From Ascochyta rabiei (Eukaryota; Ascomycota; Dothideomycetes; Pleosporales; Didymellaceae): DNA of 64,000 nt. The DNA lies in NCBI RefSeq assembly GCF_004011695.2, contig NC_082412.1, positions 496,001 through 560,000 of the forward strand, read 5' to 3'. Below, in pieces: positions 47,287-59,301 of this stretch. The notes beneath the pieces were generated by a model, which was not told the origin of the DNA, ran no database searches, and saw only the letters and a program-made list of their open reading frames with translations. Positions within the stretch are counted from its first letter, which is position 1, and each line of letters begins with the position of its first letter. A program made the translations under genes and the position numbers.

Positions 47287-49380
47287 TATTAAGAGGTATA
47301 GTATTTGTTACCTGTACTAGCTCTGTAATAACTAGACTAAGTTATTAAAGGAAACCCTCCTATTTGTTTGCTAGTAGGGCCTTTTTTATGCTGTCTGCGA
47401 CTATATCTGCTAACTGCACAAATTCTATCTTAATTATACCCTTAGATACTTGTTATATAATCTAATAGTTATAGATAACTACATGTTAAAGTTTAGTTTA
47501 GAGATATAAAACTTCTTCTGTAAGTAAGTGTATAGTTTGTTTGTTATTACACTAGATAGTAAAAGTACGTGCGTTTAATTCTATTTAGAGTTTGTAAAGT
47601 AGTTTTTACATAAAGAGTGCCTCTTTAGCTACTTAGAAGAGAGCTAGTAGCTCTGCTCTAGTAGTTAATGTAGTAACCATGTCTTACTTATTAGCTCTCT
47701 ATGTAATAAGTCTTATAAATAATCTTATAGCATGTCCTTACAAGCTTTTATAATCTATAGTATTGTCTGTAAATATAGCGTTACTTACAGTTTATAGTCC
47801 TTTAGCTCCTCCTGTTTCTAGAGGTTGTTGTTAAGTATCATAGAGCTATAGTAGAGCTTAATACACTGCGTTGTAGTGCTTAGGTCCTAGATTTACTAGA
47901 ACGTTAGCTAGTCTTAAGGTAGTACATGTAATGTCTAGCCTTATAGTAACCATAGTAAAGAGCACCAACCTAATCTTACGTTAATATTTATTAACATCTG
48001 CTAGTACTGCTATACCCTTTTTTAACTAAAAATCTATTGCTACTATAGGAGTATTAGGTTAAATATCCTGCCTATTAGCTAAATAGCTGATCTTGTCTAA
48101 GTATGAAGCTTGTAGTAGTTAGATCTTTTAATCGGTTCTTTTTAAGATAATTTCTATGCCACGCACCTACTAAAGGTTATCTTCTCTAGTAAATTTGCAA
48201 CTGTTTTATAAGTCTCTAATTATTTCTTACGTTTTACGCCCCTTGTCTTTATAGTACACAAGTTTAATATTATTAATATAGAAGAAATTAATAACACTAT
48301 CTCTACTTAGGTAGTACGGCTTAAAGAGTATAATCTGGATTCCTAGTGCCTTACGCGTTGTAGTAAGTTCTTTTAGTTAGAGGAGTAGAGAGATACAGAG
48401 TTATAAAACGCCTTATTTATTAATAGAATTACTCTAGTCTTTTAGTAGCCTTAACATATCTTTATATAAAACTCTTATTCTATTATTATATAGACAAACG
48501 TGTTTATAATATTTTATAATTATAGCTCTATATTACAGTAAGCTCTAATTGCTATTATTATTTAAAAATAATAGCTAGCAAGAGTGGCTGCGTAATTGTC
48601 TTATTAGGTTAAATTTTGTTGTTAATTACCTCTGACTACTAGTTGTGCCTTACGCTTTACTAAGTAATAGTGCTTATTAAGCTTATATGTGTATACCTAC
48701 ACACAGTTAAGAATCCTTTATCCTATTGGTAAATTTGTCTTTAATAATATTTCTTACTATAATTTTATATCCTAACAACTTACAAGGTGTACTTACTTAG
48801 CCTCTTAGAGTTATTCGCCTATTAGGTAATCCTTAAGCTTAGTTTAGCAAGTTAGCAGAGGTAGAGATTAATTGTAATAGGGCTTTAAGCCTATAGTAAG
48901 TATTCTTATTATCTTAGCCTTGTCTATAACTTCTCCTCTATATTATCTAATAAGATTAGCTTAGGTTTCTACTTCAAAGTTTGCTGCCTAGAGGATAGTT
49001 ATTAAGAGTACTTATTGCGTTAGATCTAATTATTCTCTAGTTATTAAATGTGTAAGTAGTACTATAGGAGGTAGTATAGATAAAGGTGTTAGGTAATTAT
49101 CCTTAATCTTTCTTCCTTAGTAGTAGCCTAGTTAGTCTACTTTGTTTTGTTCTTCTAAACGTTCTTTAGTAACATTGTCTTTATAGAAGGATTCTGTTTC
49201 TAGTTCCTAGTATAGAGTTAGTAGCTTAATAGTCCTAACATGTATTACTATCTCCTCTAGCGTCTTATGCATTAGGCTAGCTTTTAGACCTTTAATCTCT
49301 CTCTAAAATATTAATAGTTTATCAAATACAGCGTCCTAGGTACTAATTACTTTAGTAAGTAACAGTATCTATATTTAATA
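47287..49380 (-). pseudogene. Ty1/copia fragment K (RNase H, RT, integrase end)
   Basis: Minus-strand copia pol, a family different from A, D and F by its divergence. RNase H lies at about 47550-48000. RT spans about 48000-49050 with FFYINN near 48272-48290 at the YVDD position. Integrase is toward 49350. The 3' LTR is missing: the H1 5' LTR abuts the end of the coding region. The element is split by pogo C2 and resumes at 51234-51379. Confidence 0.75.
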
Positions 49381-49382
49381 TA

Positions 49383-51231
49383 ACGTGTTTCACTACTAAG
49401 CAGCGCACCCCTACTAAGCGGCGCCACCTTACTAACATTACAACTATTACAGACTATTACTAATGCACTACAACACTGTACTAATATTTACTCTAGCCTA
49501 ATATACTATTTAGAAGCGTTACTATTATCTATATCTATAATTTCTGCTGTATAGGTATGTGTGTTATAGCTAGTCTTACTACAACACCTATAGTGCCTCT
49601 CCTTACGTACTCTCTTTATAGGCTGTTTAGCTACCGACCTACTACTACAGTTCTTCTTAGCTATTAAATCCTGTACGTCACCTACTATAAAACTCTCCTC
49701 TGTTTAAATATACTTTCTTTTACAACTACGCTGCTCTATTAGAGTAGCTATTACCTTATAAATACTAGCTAGTTCCTACGCCTACAACACTAAATTGTAA
49801 CCTATAATAGCTATGCCTTTTATAAGTAAATAAACAGCCTATAGAAGAGAAAAGGCTAGTAATTTTTTATGCCTTTGTATGCGCTTATAAACTAGCGTTA
49901 ATTACGGCTCTATCTCCTTTAGGGTGGCTGGCGTTTTTAACTCCTATAGGGTAGCCTCTAGTAGTAGAGGTATTATCAAGCAAAGCACTGCATTAAGCTT
50001 TAATAGCACTCGCTCTAGGTTGTAGGGTACTAAACTAGAGCCTCTAGAGCTTACTGGAATATTTTCCTTTGTAATTACCTTACTAAAAGTAATGTAAAAG
50101 GCTAGTAAGAATGTCTTTTCCTTAACTTGCGTAACACAGTACCTTACCTAGCTGTTAGTCTTAGTACAGTAGGCCCTCTTTAAAGTAGCAAAACAGCCTT
50201 TATAAAGCGGCTGTAGCAGGTTTAATAAGTAAGAAGGTATATAGAAAAAAATAATCTTCTGTTCCTTATAGTACTTATAGAATCTATAGCTCTATTAGCT
50301 CTTATAGCTGTCTATAATTAGAAGACAGTACGCGCCTATAGTACGCTCCTTTATATACACATTTAAGAACTTTAGCTACTTTATACTAAGCTTATTTGTT
50401 ATCTAGCTATTAGCGCTATTCTTAATTACCTATTTGCAACGCAGCTCTAGGTACTAGCTTAATATAAGAATCTTACTGCTAAAGATAATAAAGAGTAGGA
50501 TAGCCTATCTACTAGCGTAGATGCCCTAAATAATTATAACCTAGTCTTAGTTACCTAGCTATATCTTCTTAGAATTGCTTTACTTCTAAGAGCCTATAAA
50601 GACTATCTAAGCAGTAAATATACCTATTATAAATCTAGACTTATTAAAGTTATATATGTCTTTATCTAGGATTCTATACCTCTCCTTTATGTTTCTAACT
50701 AGCTTAAACTAGAGCTCTATAACGCGAAGATCTTTATTTAGGGCTTATTAATAATTGTATAAGTAACTGTGTTAAAGCTTAACGTCTATAGTACGCGTTC
50801 TAAACCTATCTACCTAGTTCTTACTAAAAGGTCCTTTACTACGTGCAGTAAGGAGATTATTAGCTATTTCTTACACTATAGTCCTTATAGCGCCTATTTT
50901 ATATATATCTAGCTCAAGTATACATACTACTGTTACCTCCTCCTCTTTCTTATCTAGCTTACTTAAGTTAGGTTAACAGTTATGTTAGGCGCGCTTTCTA
51001 GCGCGTTGTTGTCTAAGCGTTGTTTCTAGGACGTTAAATACCCTAGATGCGTGTTTTATACTATGTAGTAGAGTAGCTTCTATAGCTTAGATATTAAGGT
51101 AGAGTATACCTTTGTTATAGGATTGTTACGTATAGTGTTGAAGTAGTATTATTATAATAGACTATAATAGTTATAATGTTAGTAAGGGTACGCTGCTTAA
51201 TAGGGGTACACTACTTAGTAGTAAAACACGT
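49383..51231 (-). mobile_element. Complete pogo-type transposon C2 (1849 bp)
   Basis: Bounded by TA on both sides (49381-49382 and 51232-51233). Terminal inverted repeats start ACGTGTTTCACTACTAAG on the left and ACGTGTTTTACTACTAAG on the right; inverted similarity runs for about 80-110 bp. The repeats contain an iterated motif TACTAAGYRGYGYACCC. The transposase remnant is on the minus strand. It is the reference copy for C1. Confidence 0.87.
49560..50880 (-). pseudogene. Pogo-family DDE transposase remnant (C2)
   Basis: Same protein as in C1 and equally broken. The ENIPVS-RGSSLVPYN block is near 50000-50060 and the PLYKGCFATLKRA block is near 50170-50210. The region upstream, including the putative helix-turn-helix part (about 50500-50880), aligns with C1 but holds many stops. 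Length, about 440 codons, is near that of short fungal pogo transposases. Confidence 0.75.
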
Positions 51232-51233
51232 TA

Positions 51234-51379
51234 TGTTTTATAATTAGTATCCTGCTATATAACTAGTCTATACCTCTAGATTTAGGCGTTAAAGGCGTAA
51301 TCTACCTTAGTATATATTATTAGTTGTTATAAATACCTTATAGCTGTATACTATTAGATGTAAGAGATTAGGTTTATAT
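51234..51379 (-). pseudogene. Copia fragment K, piece beyond C2
   Basis: Short stretch between the TA duplication of C2 and the LTR of H2. Assigned to K by position only. Confidence 0.5.
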
Positions 51380-51632
51380 TATTCTAGTATAAGTATTAAA
51401 GCATCTCGTTAGCAGGCACATTAGGAAGGATACTTATTATTATTATTGTTAAGGGTTAAAGAGACGGGTAATACGGTAGTTAAATTCTATAAGTAAGTGT
51501 TTCTAGTTGTTGTTGTAGGGGTCCTCCCTTAACAGTTCCTGTTAAGGCCTCTTATACCCTTCTGCAAGCTAGATTACATACACTAGCTAAGCATCCTAGT
51601 TCTTACTAAGGTAGTTACTGTGTGTACTAGCA
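51380..51632 (-). repeat. 3' LTR of H2 (253 bp)
   Basis: Begins TATTCTAGTATAAG (TG mutated to TA) and ends TACTAGCA. Confidence 0.88.
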
Positions 51633-52081
51633 TAAACCTCTCCCCCTTAAGAGCTTAGCCCTATTAAGCAAATAAACTAAGTTAAAACTAAAACTCTAAT
51701 CCAATCACTAACCCCCCTTATTACTCCGCTTGTTCTTTTCCCTTACTACCTCCCTGTTTCTGGAATCTTGTTAAGGCCCTAGTTTCCTAAGTAGGTTGTT
51801 AACTAGAGTCTCCTAATAGCTTAGGGGTAGGAGAGTCTAGTACGTGTCTTAATAAACCCTAGTCTAAGGTACTGCCTAATTCGTTTTGTAATCTAGGTAG
51901 TAGCTTCTGTTACTTTAACAGTTAGATTATTAAAAAACCTATCTAGAGCACCCCTCTATGTATGCTGTCTGTCCTATAACTCCTATCCTTTCTTATGTTC
52001 TAGTACTACTCTGTTATTAGTAAAGAAGGATTAATTAGGGATACCTAACTCTTTATTAGCCCTAAAGCAGTAGGTCTTAGA
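51633..52081 (-). pseudogene. H2 3' end of the post-integrase region
   Basis: Aligns with 13316-13740 of H1, including the last part of the unrecognised coding region. Chromovirus J interrupts it at TTAGA. Confidence 0.7.
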
Positions 52082-52236
52082 TGTTATAGGCTTAGACCTC
52101 GTCTAAGCCTTAAGCGAGATAGGGCAGTTACGTGCCCTACAGATATATTAGAAGGACACGCAACGTGTTACCTCCTTAAGAGATATAATACTATATTAAC
52201 CCTTATTATATCCTACCCTAAGGCCAGTCTATAACA
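52082..52236 (+). repeat. 5' LTR of J (155 bp)
   Basis: TGTTATAGGC...GTCTATAACA; inverted ends TGTTATAG and CTATAACA. Confidence 0.92.
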
Positions 52237-52399
52237 TTTGTATCTCTTCTTCTAGGAGAATAGCTAGCACTTGTACTATGTCAGCCAGCTCCTAGAATAA
52301 CCCCTTAGACAAATCTGTCCCCTTAACCCTTTAGGAATTTATAGCCTAGACGTTGCAGTTTATAACAAACTTACAGTAAGCCTTATTAGCTGCTAATAA

Positions 52400-53560
52400 G
52401 TATATAGCATTGCTTAAGCGTAATAACTCTAATATACGCGCGTTTGTAGAGTCTCTAGTACAAACAGCTAACGCCTGTACTAGACCTGTGTCTACAGTCC
52501 TATTATCCTCTTTAGAAGTAACAATGTACCTATTAATGTCTACCTTAGCCCCTAACCTGCCTTATAAAGCGCTGTTTTTAGCGTCTACCTTAGGCCTATA
52601 TGCCTCTATGTAGACGTCTACAGCCTATAGGAAACCTCTTCCTATAGGCGAGGCCTTTACTAGAGACAAATCCTTATTTAAGGCGTAGTAGGTTATAATA
52701 GAACATAAGCTATAGGCAGACATGTCCTTTATTAGTAGGCTATAGGACATGTTTACCTTTATATAGTCCTAGCTTAGTGCGTCTGTACAATAAGATGTAG
52801 CTCTATTCTATAAGATTAGGGGTACCTAAGGTGTGTAGAGCCTAGAGGACTTCCTAGTATACCTAGAATTTTGCTACAGCAACAACCACAGCTAGAAACA
52901 GGCCTAGGCGAAGCTAGAAAGCGTCTGTTAAGGTCCTAACAAGTTGTTCTTAGACTTTTTTATCTAGTTTAAGCAGCTACTAGTGCAAATTGGCAGCCTC
53001 TACTAGAAGAGAGAACAACGCCTATTAAAGCTCTGCTAGGCCCTAAAAATAAATATCTGTAATATAGTAATAAACTAAGAAGTAACTTATATAGATTATA
53101 ACGTAGCTATTATAGAGTCAAGTTTATTACTATAGACGTTAAGACTATAGCTATAGAAAACTAGCTACGCTACACTTCTACCTAGGCGCTACCTAAGCGT
53201 AATAAGGACAGTAACATTAAGATAATAGTTATGTCTGCAGTTTGCACTAGCAGCAGTGCTAAGCGTAGGGGTTAGAAGTAGTCTGCTCCTAACTAGGCTA
53301 CGTAGGTTCCTAATAAGGTATTTTAGTAACACTAGGAGGCTAACCTATATACCTATTGCGGCAAAGGAGGACACATTTACTAGGATTGTGCTAACGTAGT
53401 AGTAACTACAGTGCAGACAGCAATAATCTTAGGTAAGGAAGAGGCTAGTTTACATAGGGGAAACTAGCTACTCCTAATATAAGTCTAAGTTAGAAGCGCT
53501 GTAGAAGTATATTAGTAGGGGAGACTACTAGTGTAGGGGTATTACAGGCTGCTAGAGGAG
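52400..53560 (+). pseudogene. gag of chromovirus J with zinc knuckle
   Basis: Decayed structural protein. A helical capsid-like stretch is readable at about 52800-53100, with SLEDFLVYLEFCY followed by GPNKLFLDFFI and REQRLLKLC. A nucleocapsid knuckle lies at 53348-53389 and reads YTYCGKGGHIY, a stop, then DC: a CX2CX4HX4C motif whose first Cys is now Tyr and whose Trp is now a stop. The first ~160 bp after the 5' LTR is untranslated. The ATG at 52410 opens a frame that is probably not the gag frame. Confidence 0.7.
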
Positions 53561-53599
53561 CTATTACAGACTCTATAGACAAGCCCCTATTCTACATTC

Positions 53600-56500
53600 T
53601 GTTATTTATTAATAGGGTAATTTAGGCTAACGCGCTAGTAGACTTAGGGTGTAAATGCTTTAGCGCAGTAAGCAATGACTTTGCTGCGCGCTTAGGAGGA
53701 GACTTTATTAAGGTGCTGCTACAACGCTTAGCGTAAGTAGTAGGCACTAGTAGAAAGTCTGTAATCTCCTGTTTAGTCCTGTTTAGGTACAATTTAGACA
53801 GGTAATGCTTGCAGGCTGTAGCCTATATAGTGCTGGGTCTAAGCTAGGATATTATTTTAGGGAAGCCCTAGCTCTAACAAGAGGGCGTGGTGTTAGAGGC
53901 AGAAAAGGGCACACTAAGGATACAACAGGTAGGGAACTTTATTATCTATAAATCCTTACAGTATACATTAAACGATTACGTAGCTCTCCTGTTAGCAACT
54001 AAGTTTAATAAGACCCTAGCTAATAGGCTCTAGAAGCGCCTGCCTAGGGACTGGTTTGTCTCTATAAGCCTCTACAACATTACTAAAATCCTTTTAGTTT
54101 AATCCCTAGGAGCGTAAGGGACAGCAGAGGAGGCAGACCCTCTTCCCCCTAAGTTAGTCTAGTTTTAGGACCTATTTAATAAGAGTAAGGCCTCTGGCCT
54201 TCCTCTATATACGGGCTAGATAGATTACTACATATAGTTACAACGCAACTAGTCTAGGAAGGAGGAGCCTCTACCCTAGGGCCCTCTGTACAACATGCTA
54301 AGGGATTAGCTACTTAAGCTACAGAAACAGGTGTTAGCACTAATAGATAAGGGGTAAATCTGCGCCTCCTCTTCCCTAGTAGGGGCCCTAGTCCTGCTAG
54401 TTAAAAAGTCCTCTAGCAGGTAGTATATGTGTGTAGACTATTATACACTTAATAGCATTATAATTACTGACTAGTACCTGCTCCCTCTTATTAAGGAGAC
54501 CTTACGTACACTAGGGGGCGCCTACTAGTTCTCTAAGGTTAATATCTGTTTAGCATTTTACTAGATTTGTGTTACAGAGAGCGACAAGCACCTTACTACG
54601 TTCTGCACCTGTTTTAGGCTCTTTAAGTGGCTAGTCTGCCTGTTTAGCCTGGCTAGAACACTAGCGTCCTTCTAGCGTTACATTAACAGCGCACTTTAAG
54701 AGATATTAGGCAACTATGCCACTGCGTACCTAGATAATGTCCTAGTTTATAGTAGCAGGTCTAGGACAGACTACCTAGGGAAGGTTAGCAGAGTCCTTAC
54801 GCTCCTACGTAATACAGAACTACATTTAGATCCTAAGAAGTGCGTATTTACAATAAAGGAAGTACACTACCTAGGATATATTATAGAAGTTAGAAAGGAC
54901 ATTTATCCTAATCCTAAGAAGGTTAAGGCTATCTGTAATTAGGAAGCTCTATAGTCCTTACATAGGGTCTATAGTTTCCTAGGGTTTATAAACTTCTACT
55001 AGGACTTTATCCTAGCCTTCTCTAATATTGCTGCCCTACTTAATTAACTTACAGGGAAGGATATCCTGTTCAGGTAGGGGCAGGAGGAAGACGCTGCGTT
55101 CTACTGGCTAAAGAACGCATTTATAACAGAACTAGTCCTGGCCTAGTAGGACCCTAAGCGTGAAATACTATTAGAGGCAGACTACTCTAGTAAGGCGCTA
55201 GGCAGCTGCCTTTCTTAATAGCATAGAAAGGTGCTTTACCTAGTAGCATATTACTCTACTATACTTATAATAGAATAACAGAACTATACTATCTATAACA
55301 AGGAGTTAACTACTATTATAAAGTGCCTAGGGGTCTAGGCAGCTAAGTTAGGGTCTGTTACTAGGCTGTTTACTATCCTAACTAACTATAAGAACCTCTA
55401 GTACTTTACTACAGCGCGCAGGCTAAGTAAGAGGCAGCACTAATAGGCGGAGGAGCTGTTAAGGTTCTGTTTCTACCTTTGCTTCTACTTAGGACGCCTA
55501 GTAGCCTAGCTAGATGCGCTAAGCTGTTAGGAACAGGACTATAATAGAAGGTTAGGGGGGGTCTATAGGATAATAACCCTAGTTTTAGTGTTAGCAATTA
55601 GTATACTAGGCCCTAGTATACCTCTACTTTTTATTAATACGTATATGTAATTACTATAGGATAAAGGTATTTAGTAGGACGTAGGGTATATAGCGCGCCT
55701 GTCTACTATCTATAATAGGGCCTGTTAGTTCCCTCCTAAGGCTAAGACAACTTAGCAAATTGCAGATTAGGCGCTTAGTCCTTACAGTACACTACTGTAG
55801 CGTAGGGTTATATAGGTTCTGTGTTAGAAGCTACTTATAACTATAATAATCTAAAGGGCACATAAATCTAACCTAACAGGCCGTCTAGGTGCTAACGCCA
55901 CATTCTACATTATTAGACGCAACTTCTACTAGAAGGGGATGTTATAGGACGTTTAGCGTTATGTCTGTAACTACTACTATTACAGCGCACATATGTTACA
56001 CCGCTAACAGTAGAGCTTACTCTAGCTATTGCCTATTACTAACTGTTTTTAGTCCTAGATTTTAATAGACTTTATAGTTAACCTCTCTTAGGCTAACAAG
56101 AACGCACTACGCTATCTCTTAGTTATTACAGATTACCTCTCTAAGTATATATAGCTTAAGGCAATAACTTCTATAACTACAGAATATTACGCTAAGGTCT
56201 TCTATAATATGTAGTAGTAGTTCTAAGGCTTTCCTAGTTCTATAATCTTAGACTGCAGCTTAGACTAGCTAGGACATTTTTAGACAACGCTGTGTAGCCT
56301 TATAGGGGTAGACTAGCTACTCTCTATAGCCTACTACCTCTAGACAGACAGAGGGACAGAGTATGCTAACTAAGAGGTGTAGGCAGTCCTATAGGTTATA
56401 GTTAACTTTAAATAGAATAACTAGCCTAATTATCTTCTAGCCTGCTAACTAGCACTTAACAATTACAACTCTTTAGTTACTAGGGTTAGTTCTAACCTGC

Positions 56501-57130
56501 TCCTCTACAGGTATAATGTAGACCTCCTACAGACAATAGTGCTACTAACTGCTAGCTAGAACACACTACAGGGACGGGTAGTCTATTTCCTAGACTACCT
56601 CTAGTAAGGTATAGAGCTTACCTAGGCAGCTATATCATAGGTGTAATAACACACCTAGGATATAATAGACTGCAGCTGTAGGCCTACAGAGTAGTACTAC
56701 GTAGAAGATAAGGTGTAGTTTTCCCTCTACAACGTAAAAACTAATAGGCTAAGCTAGAAGCTAGACTAGTTACAAGCCTATTACACAGTAGTTGCGGTTC
56801 CTACCCCTCTAATAGTTACTCTAGATTTACTAGGTAACCTCTATAAGATAGTGCATGTAGACCTACTAGAACGTGCAGCTTCTAACCTGTTACTAACACA
56901 GCGCCTACAGGAAAGTAGACTAGGCCTGCTAGTTGTCCTAGAGGAGGACAACCTAACCCTAGCTAAATAGGAGGTAGTGTCTATCCCAAAAGAAAAAAGG
57001 GCTTATAGGTAGAACAAGCTATAGGTTCTAGTTAAATAGAAGGGATATACAAAGCTAATATAGGAACTACTAGAAGCGTTATAAGACATAAAGGCCTAAG
57101 AGGCCTTTATAGCAATACACACAGCACATA
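53600..57130 (+). pseudogene. pol of chromovirus J: protease, RT, RNase H, integrase, chromodomain
   Basis: Protease active site at 53633-53653 reads ALVDLGC; Leu replaces the Ser of DSG by a TCA-to-TTA change. RT has CVDYYTLN near 54430-54453 and YLDNVLVYS at 54727-54753. RNase H is at about 55080-55400. The integrase core spans about 56050-56560 (NALRYLLVITDYLSKYI near 56100, then a TDRGTEYAN block near 56350). A chromodomain remnant, VLVK followed by KGYTKLI and ELLEAL, lies near 57028-57085. The order and the chromodomain place J in the chromoviruses. Stops are mostly TAG for Trp or Gln. Confidence 0.87.
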
Positions 57131-59110
57131 AGTAGTAGATATAGAGAAGAAGAAACTTTTGTTATTTATAATAACCCTTATAGGGTCCTATTAGAAGTTA
57201 CTACGTAGGGCATAAGGCCTAGCACAGAAGAGCTTAGGGACCTTACAGCCTTTGTACAACGCTACCTTATACTCTATACTACTAGATAAACAGTAGTAAG
57301 CCTTAATACTTAAAAAAGATAGAGTTATTAACAGACAGGGAGCGACAGGCAGCAGTAGCTATGTCCTAGGCCTAGTTCTACGTAATGCAGCGGCGGTAGT
57401 TAACCTTATAGTTGTTGTTGTTATCTACCTTATCTGCCTTAATAGTGCTGCTACGCGTTAGCTGTAATATCTCCTTAAAGTTGTAGTAGGGTGTGTGCAG
57501 CTCTATAATAGATAGTAAGTAATAATAGTAGGTAAATAAGCACAGCTCTATAGAGGAGGAGAAGTAGTAATAGCGTAGGGGTATAGGTAACTCTATAAGG
57601 AAGGAAGTATAGCAATAGTGTAGGGGTATAGGCAACTCTATAGAGGAAGAAGAGCAGTAACAGTAGGAAGGCGAGCGGAGCTAACAGACAGATAAGCAGC
57701 GCTTATTAGGGGAATTAGAGCAGCAGTAGCAGGATAAGTAGGATGGTGGAGCGTACTCTAGGCGGCGGCAGAGCGTAGTAAGCAGGCGCTTAACTTAGTT
57801 AATAGCATCCTTTAGATTAAGTTAGCTACGCACCTAATATAGGCAGAAAAACTTATAGTAGTGTAGGCCTAGACTGCCTCTATCTAGTTTATGCGCTTAG
57901 TCTAGGACTAGAAGGCTAACCCTATAGCAGCTATAAACTGTTAGAGGTACGTATTAAGCTAGTTACTACCACAACGCCTAGACAACAGCGTAGCAGGTAG
58001 GGTAACCTAGGTACTAGGCTTAGCGGGGGCATAGGCAACGTAAGAGGTGGTTAGCTACTTTACTAGCGTAGGGTTAGCTAGGGCTAAGTTAAGGGTAGCC
58101 TTATACACCTGCCTATGCTTATAGTAGGTACCTAATAAGACTATTACGTTAGAAAGGAAGACCTGCAGAGGCGCTAAGAGGGTAACCTACAGTAGAAGAC
58201 AGGCCAACGCCCTTAGTTAGCCTTGTTAGCGCCTATACCCTAGGTGCTAGGCGTCTTAACATAGGCGTTACTAGTACTTACTAATGCCTTAACTGCTGTT
58301 AGTTAGGAATATAGGGCTAGGACAGAGACATATACTTAGATGTACTGCTTAAAGTTATACTAGGCATAGCAGAGCTTAGCGTTTATAGTAAAGAGGTTAT
58401 TATTATACATATAAGTACGCTTACGCTTAGTATAGGTACAGTATGTCTTACTAGTGCCTAGAACACAGTTAGCTGTAGAAGGTTAGTAGGTAGGTAGGTC
58501 TATAATAGAAGTAGGACACGTATAAGTCTAACTAGTAAGGATAGTAAGAAGGTAATATAGGTAGTATAGGTTGGCGCTAGTAGAGATAGGGACTAGGTTC
58601 TTATTATCTAAATTACTCTTAACCTTATAGTTGCCTATATAACAGTAGTAAGCTTTCTATATATACTATTAGGCCCTATAACTAAATTAGACACTATAGA
58701 AAAAAAAATACTAGAGGAACATTATAGGCAGAGGGGAGGGACTATAGCAGACTACAACTACCCCCTCTAGGGAGACTACTAGCTCCTTACCTAGTAGCCT
58801 AGTAGCTATAACTAGAAGTGACAATAGATATAGTAGGTTAAACGTAGGTATAATATAAAAAAATAGGGTAGGCGTAAGATAGGTAAGTTAGGTAAGAGCG
58901 TAGAGTGGTATAGTAGCTAACTTAGGCAGGTGCGCTAGATAAAATAAAAACAACCTAGGTGCGCGTAGGGACTACCCTAGGTAAACTACAGACTAGACTA
59001 GTAGCTAACTTACTAAGAGGCGGGCCCTTACGCAACCACAACTAGCTCTAGGGTTTACCTGCTACCAGCGTCCCTCTAATCCATAAAAAACGCAGAAAGG
59101 ACCCTGCAAA
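57131..59110 (+). pseudogene. Extra region downstream of pol in J, unrecognised
   Basis: About 2 kb between the chromodomain and the 3' LTR, longer than the usual chromovirus 3' end. A plus-strand reading at about 57300-58000 is rich in Gln (mutated to TAG), Leu and Ala with few non-Gln/Trp stops, which suggests a former coding region. A ~62-bp unit with GTAGGGGTATAGG recurs at about 57535-57650. No domain is recognised. It could be a third ORF of the element or the remains of an older insertion. Confidence 0.45.
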
Positions 59111-59146
59111 ATACATCTAGCTAGGGAGAGATAGGGAAAGGAGGTA

Positions 59147-59301
59147 TGTTATAGGCTTAGACCTTATCTAAGCCTTGAGTAAGATAGGGCGGTTACGTGC
59201 CCTACAGACATATTAGAAGGACACGCAACGTGTTACCTCTTTAAGAGATACAATACCATATTAACCCTTATTACATCCTACCCTAAGGCCAGTCTATAAC
59301 A
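59147..59301 (+). repeat. 3' LTR of J (155 bp)
   Basis: Same ends and length as the 5' LTR. Differences are transitions, but here several are ACA to ATA as well as TCG, CCA and TGA sites. Confidence 0.92.

Larger units (their letters stand above)
52082..59301 (+). mobile_element. Ty3/gypsy chromovirus J, full length (7220 bp), degenerate
   Basis: 155-bp LTRs at 52082-52236 and 59147-59301 with target duplication TTAGA (52077-52081 and 59302-59306). The purine tract ending AGGGAAAGGAGGTA precedes the right LTR, so it is on the plus strand. Order: gag, zinc knuckle, protease, RT, RNase H, integrase, chromodomain, then a 2-kb extra region. It is inserted in H2. Confidence 0.9.

Noticed and set aside
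52410..52613. A 67-codon open frame near the start of J
   Set aside because: It does not continue into the readable gag frame and lacks any capsid motif; probably a chance opening.
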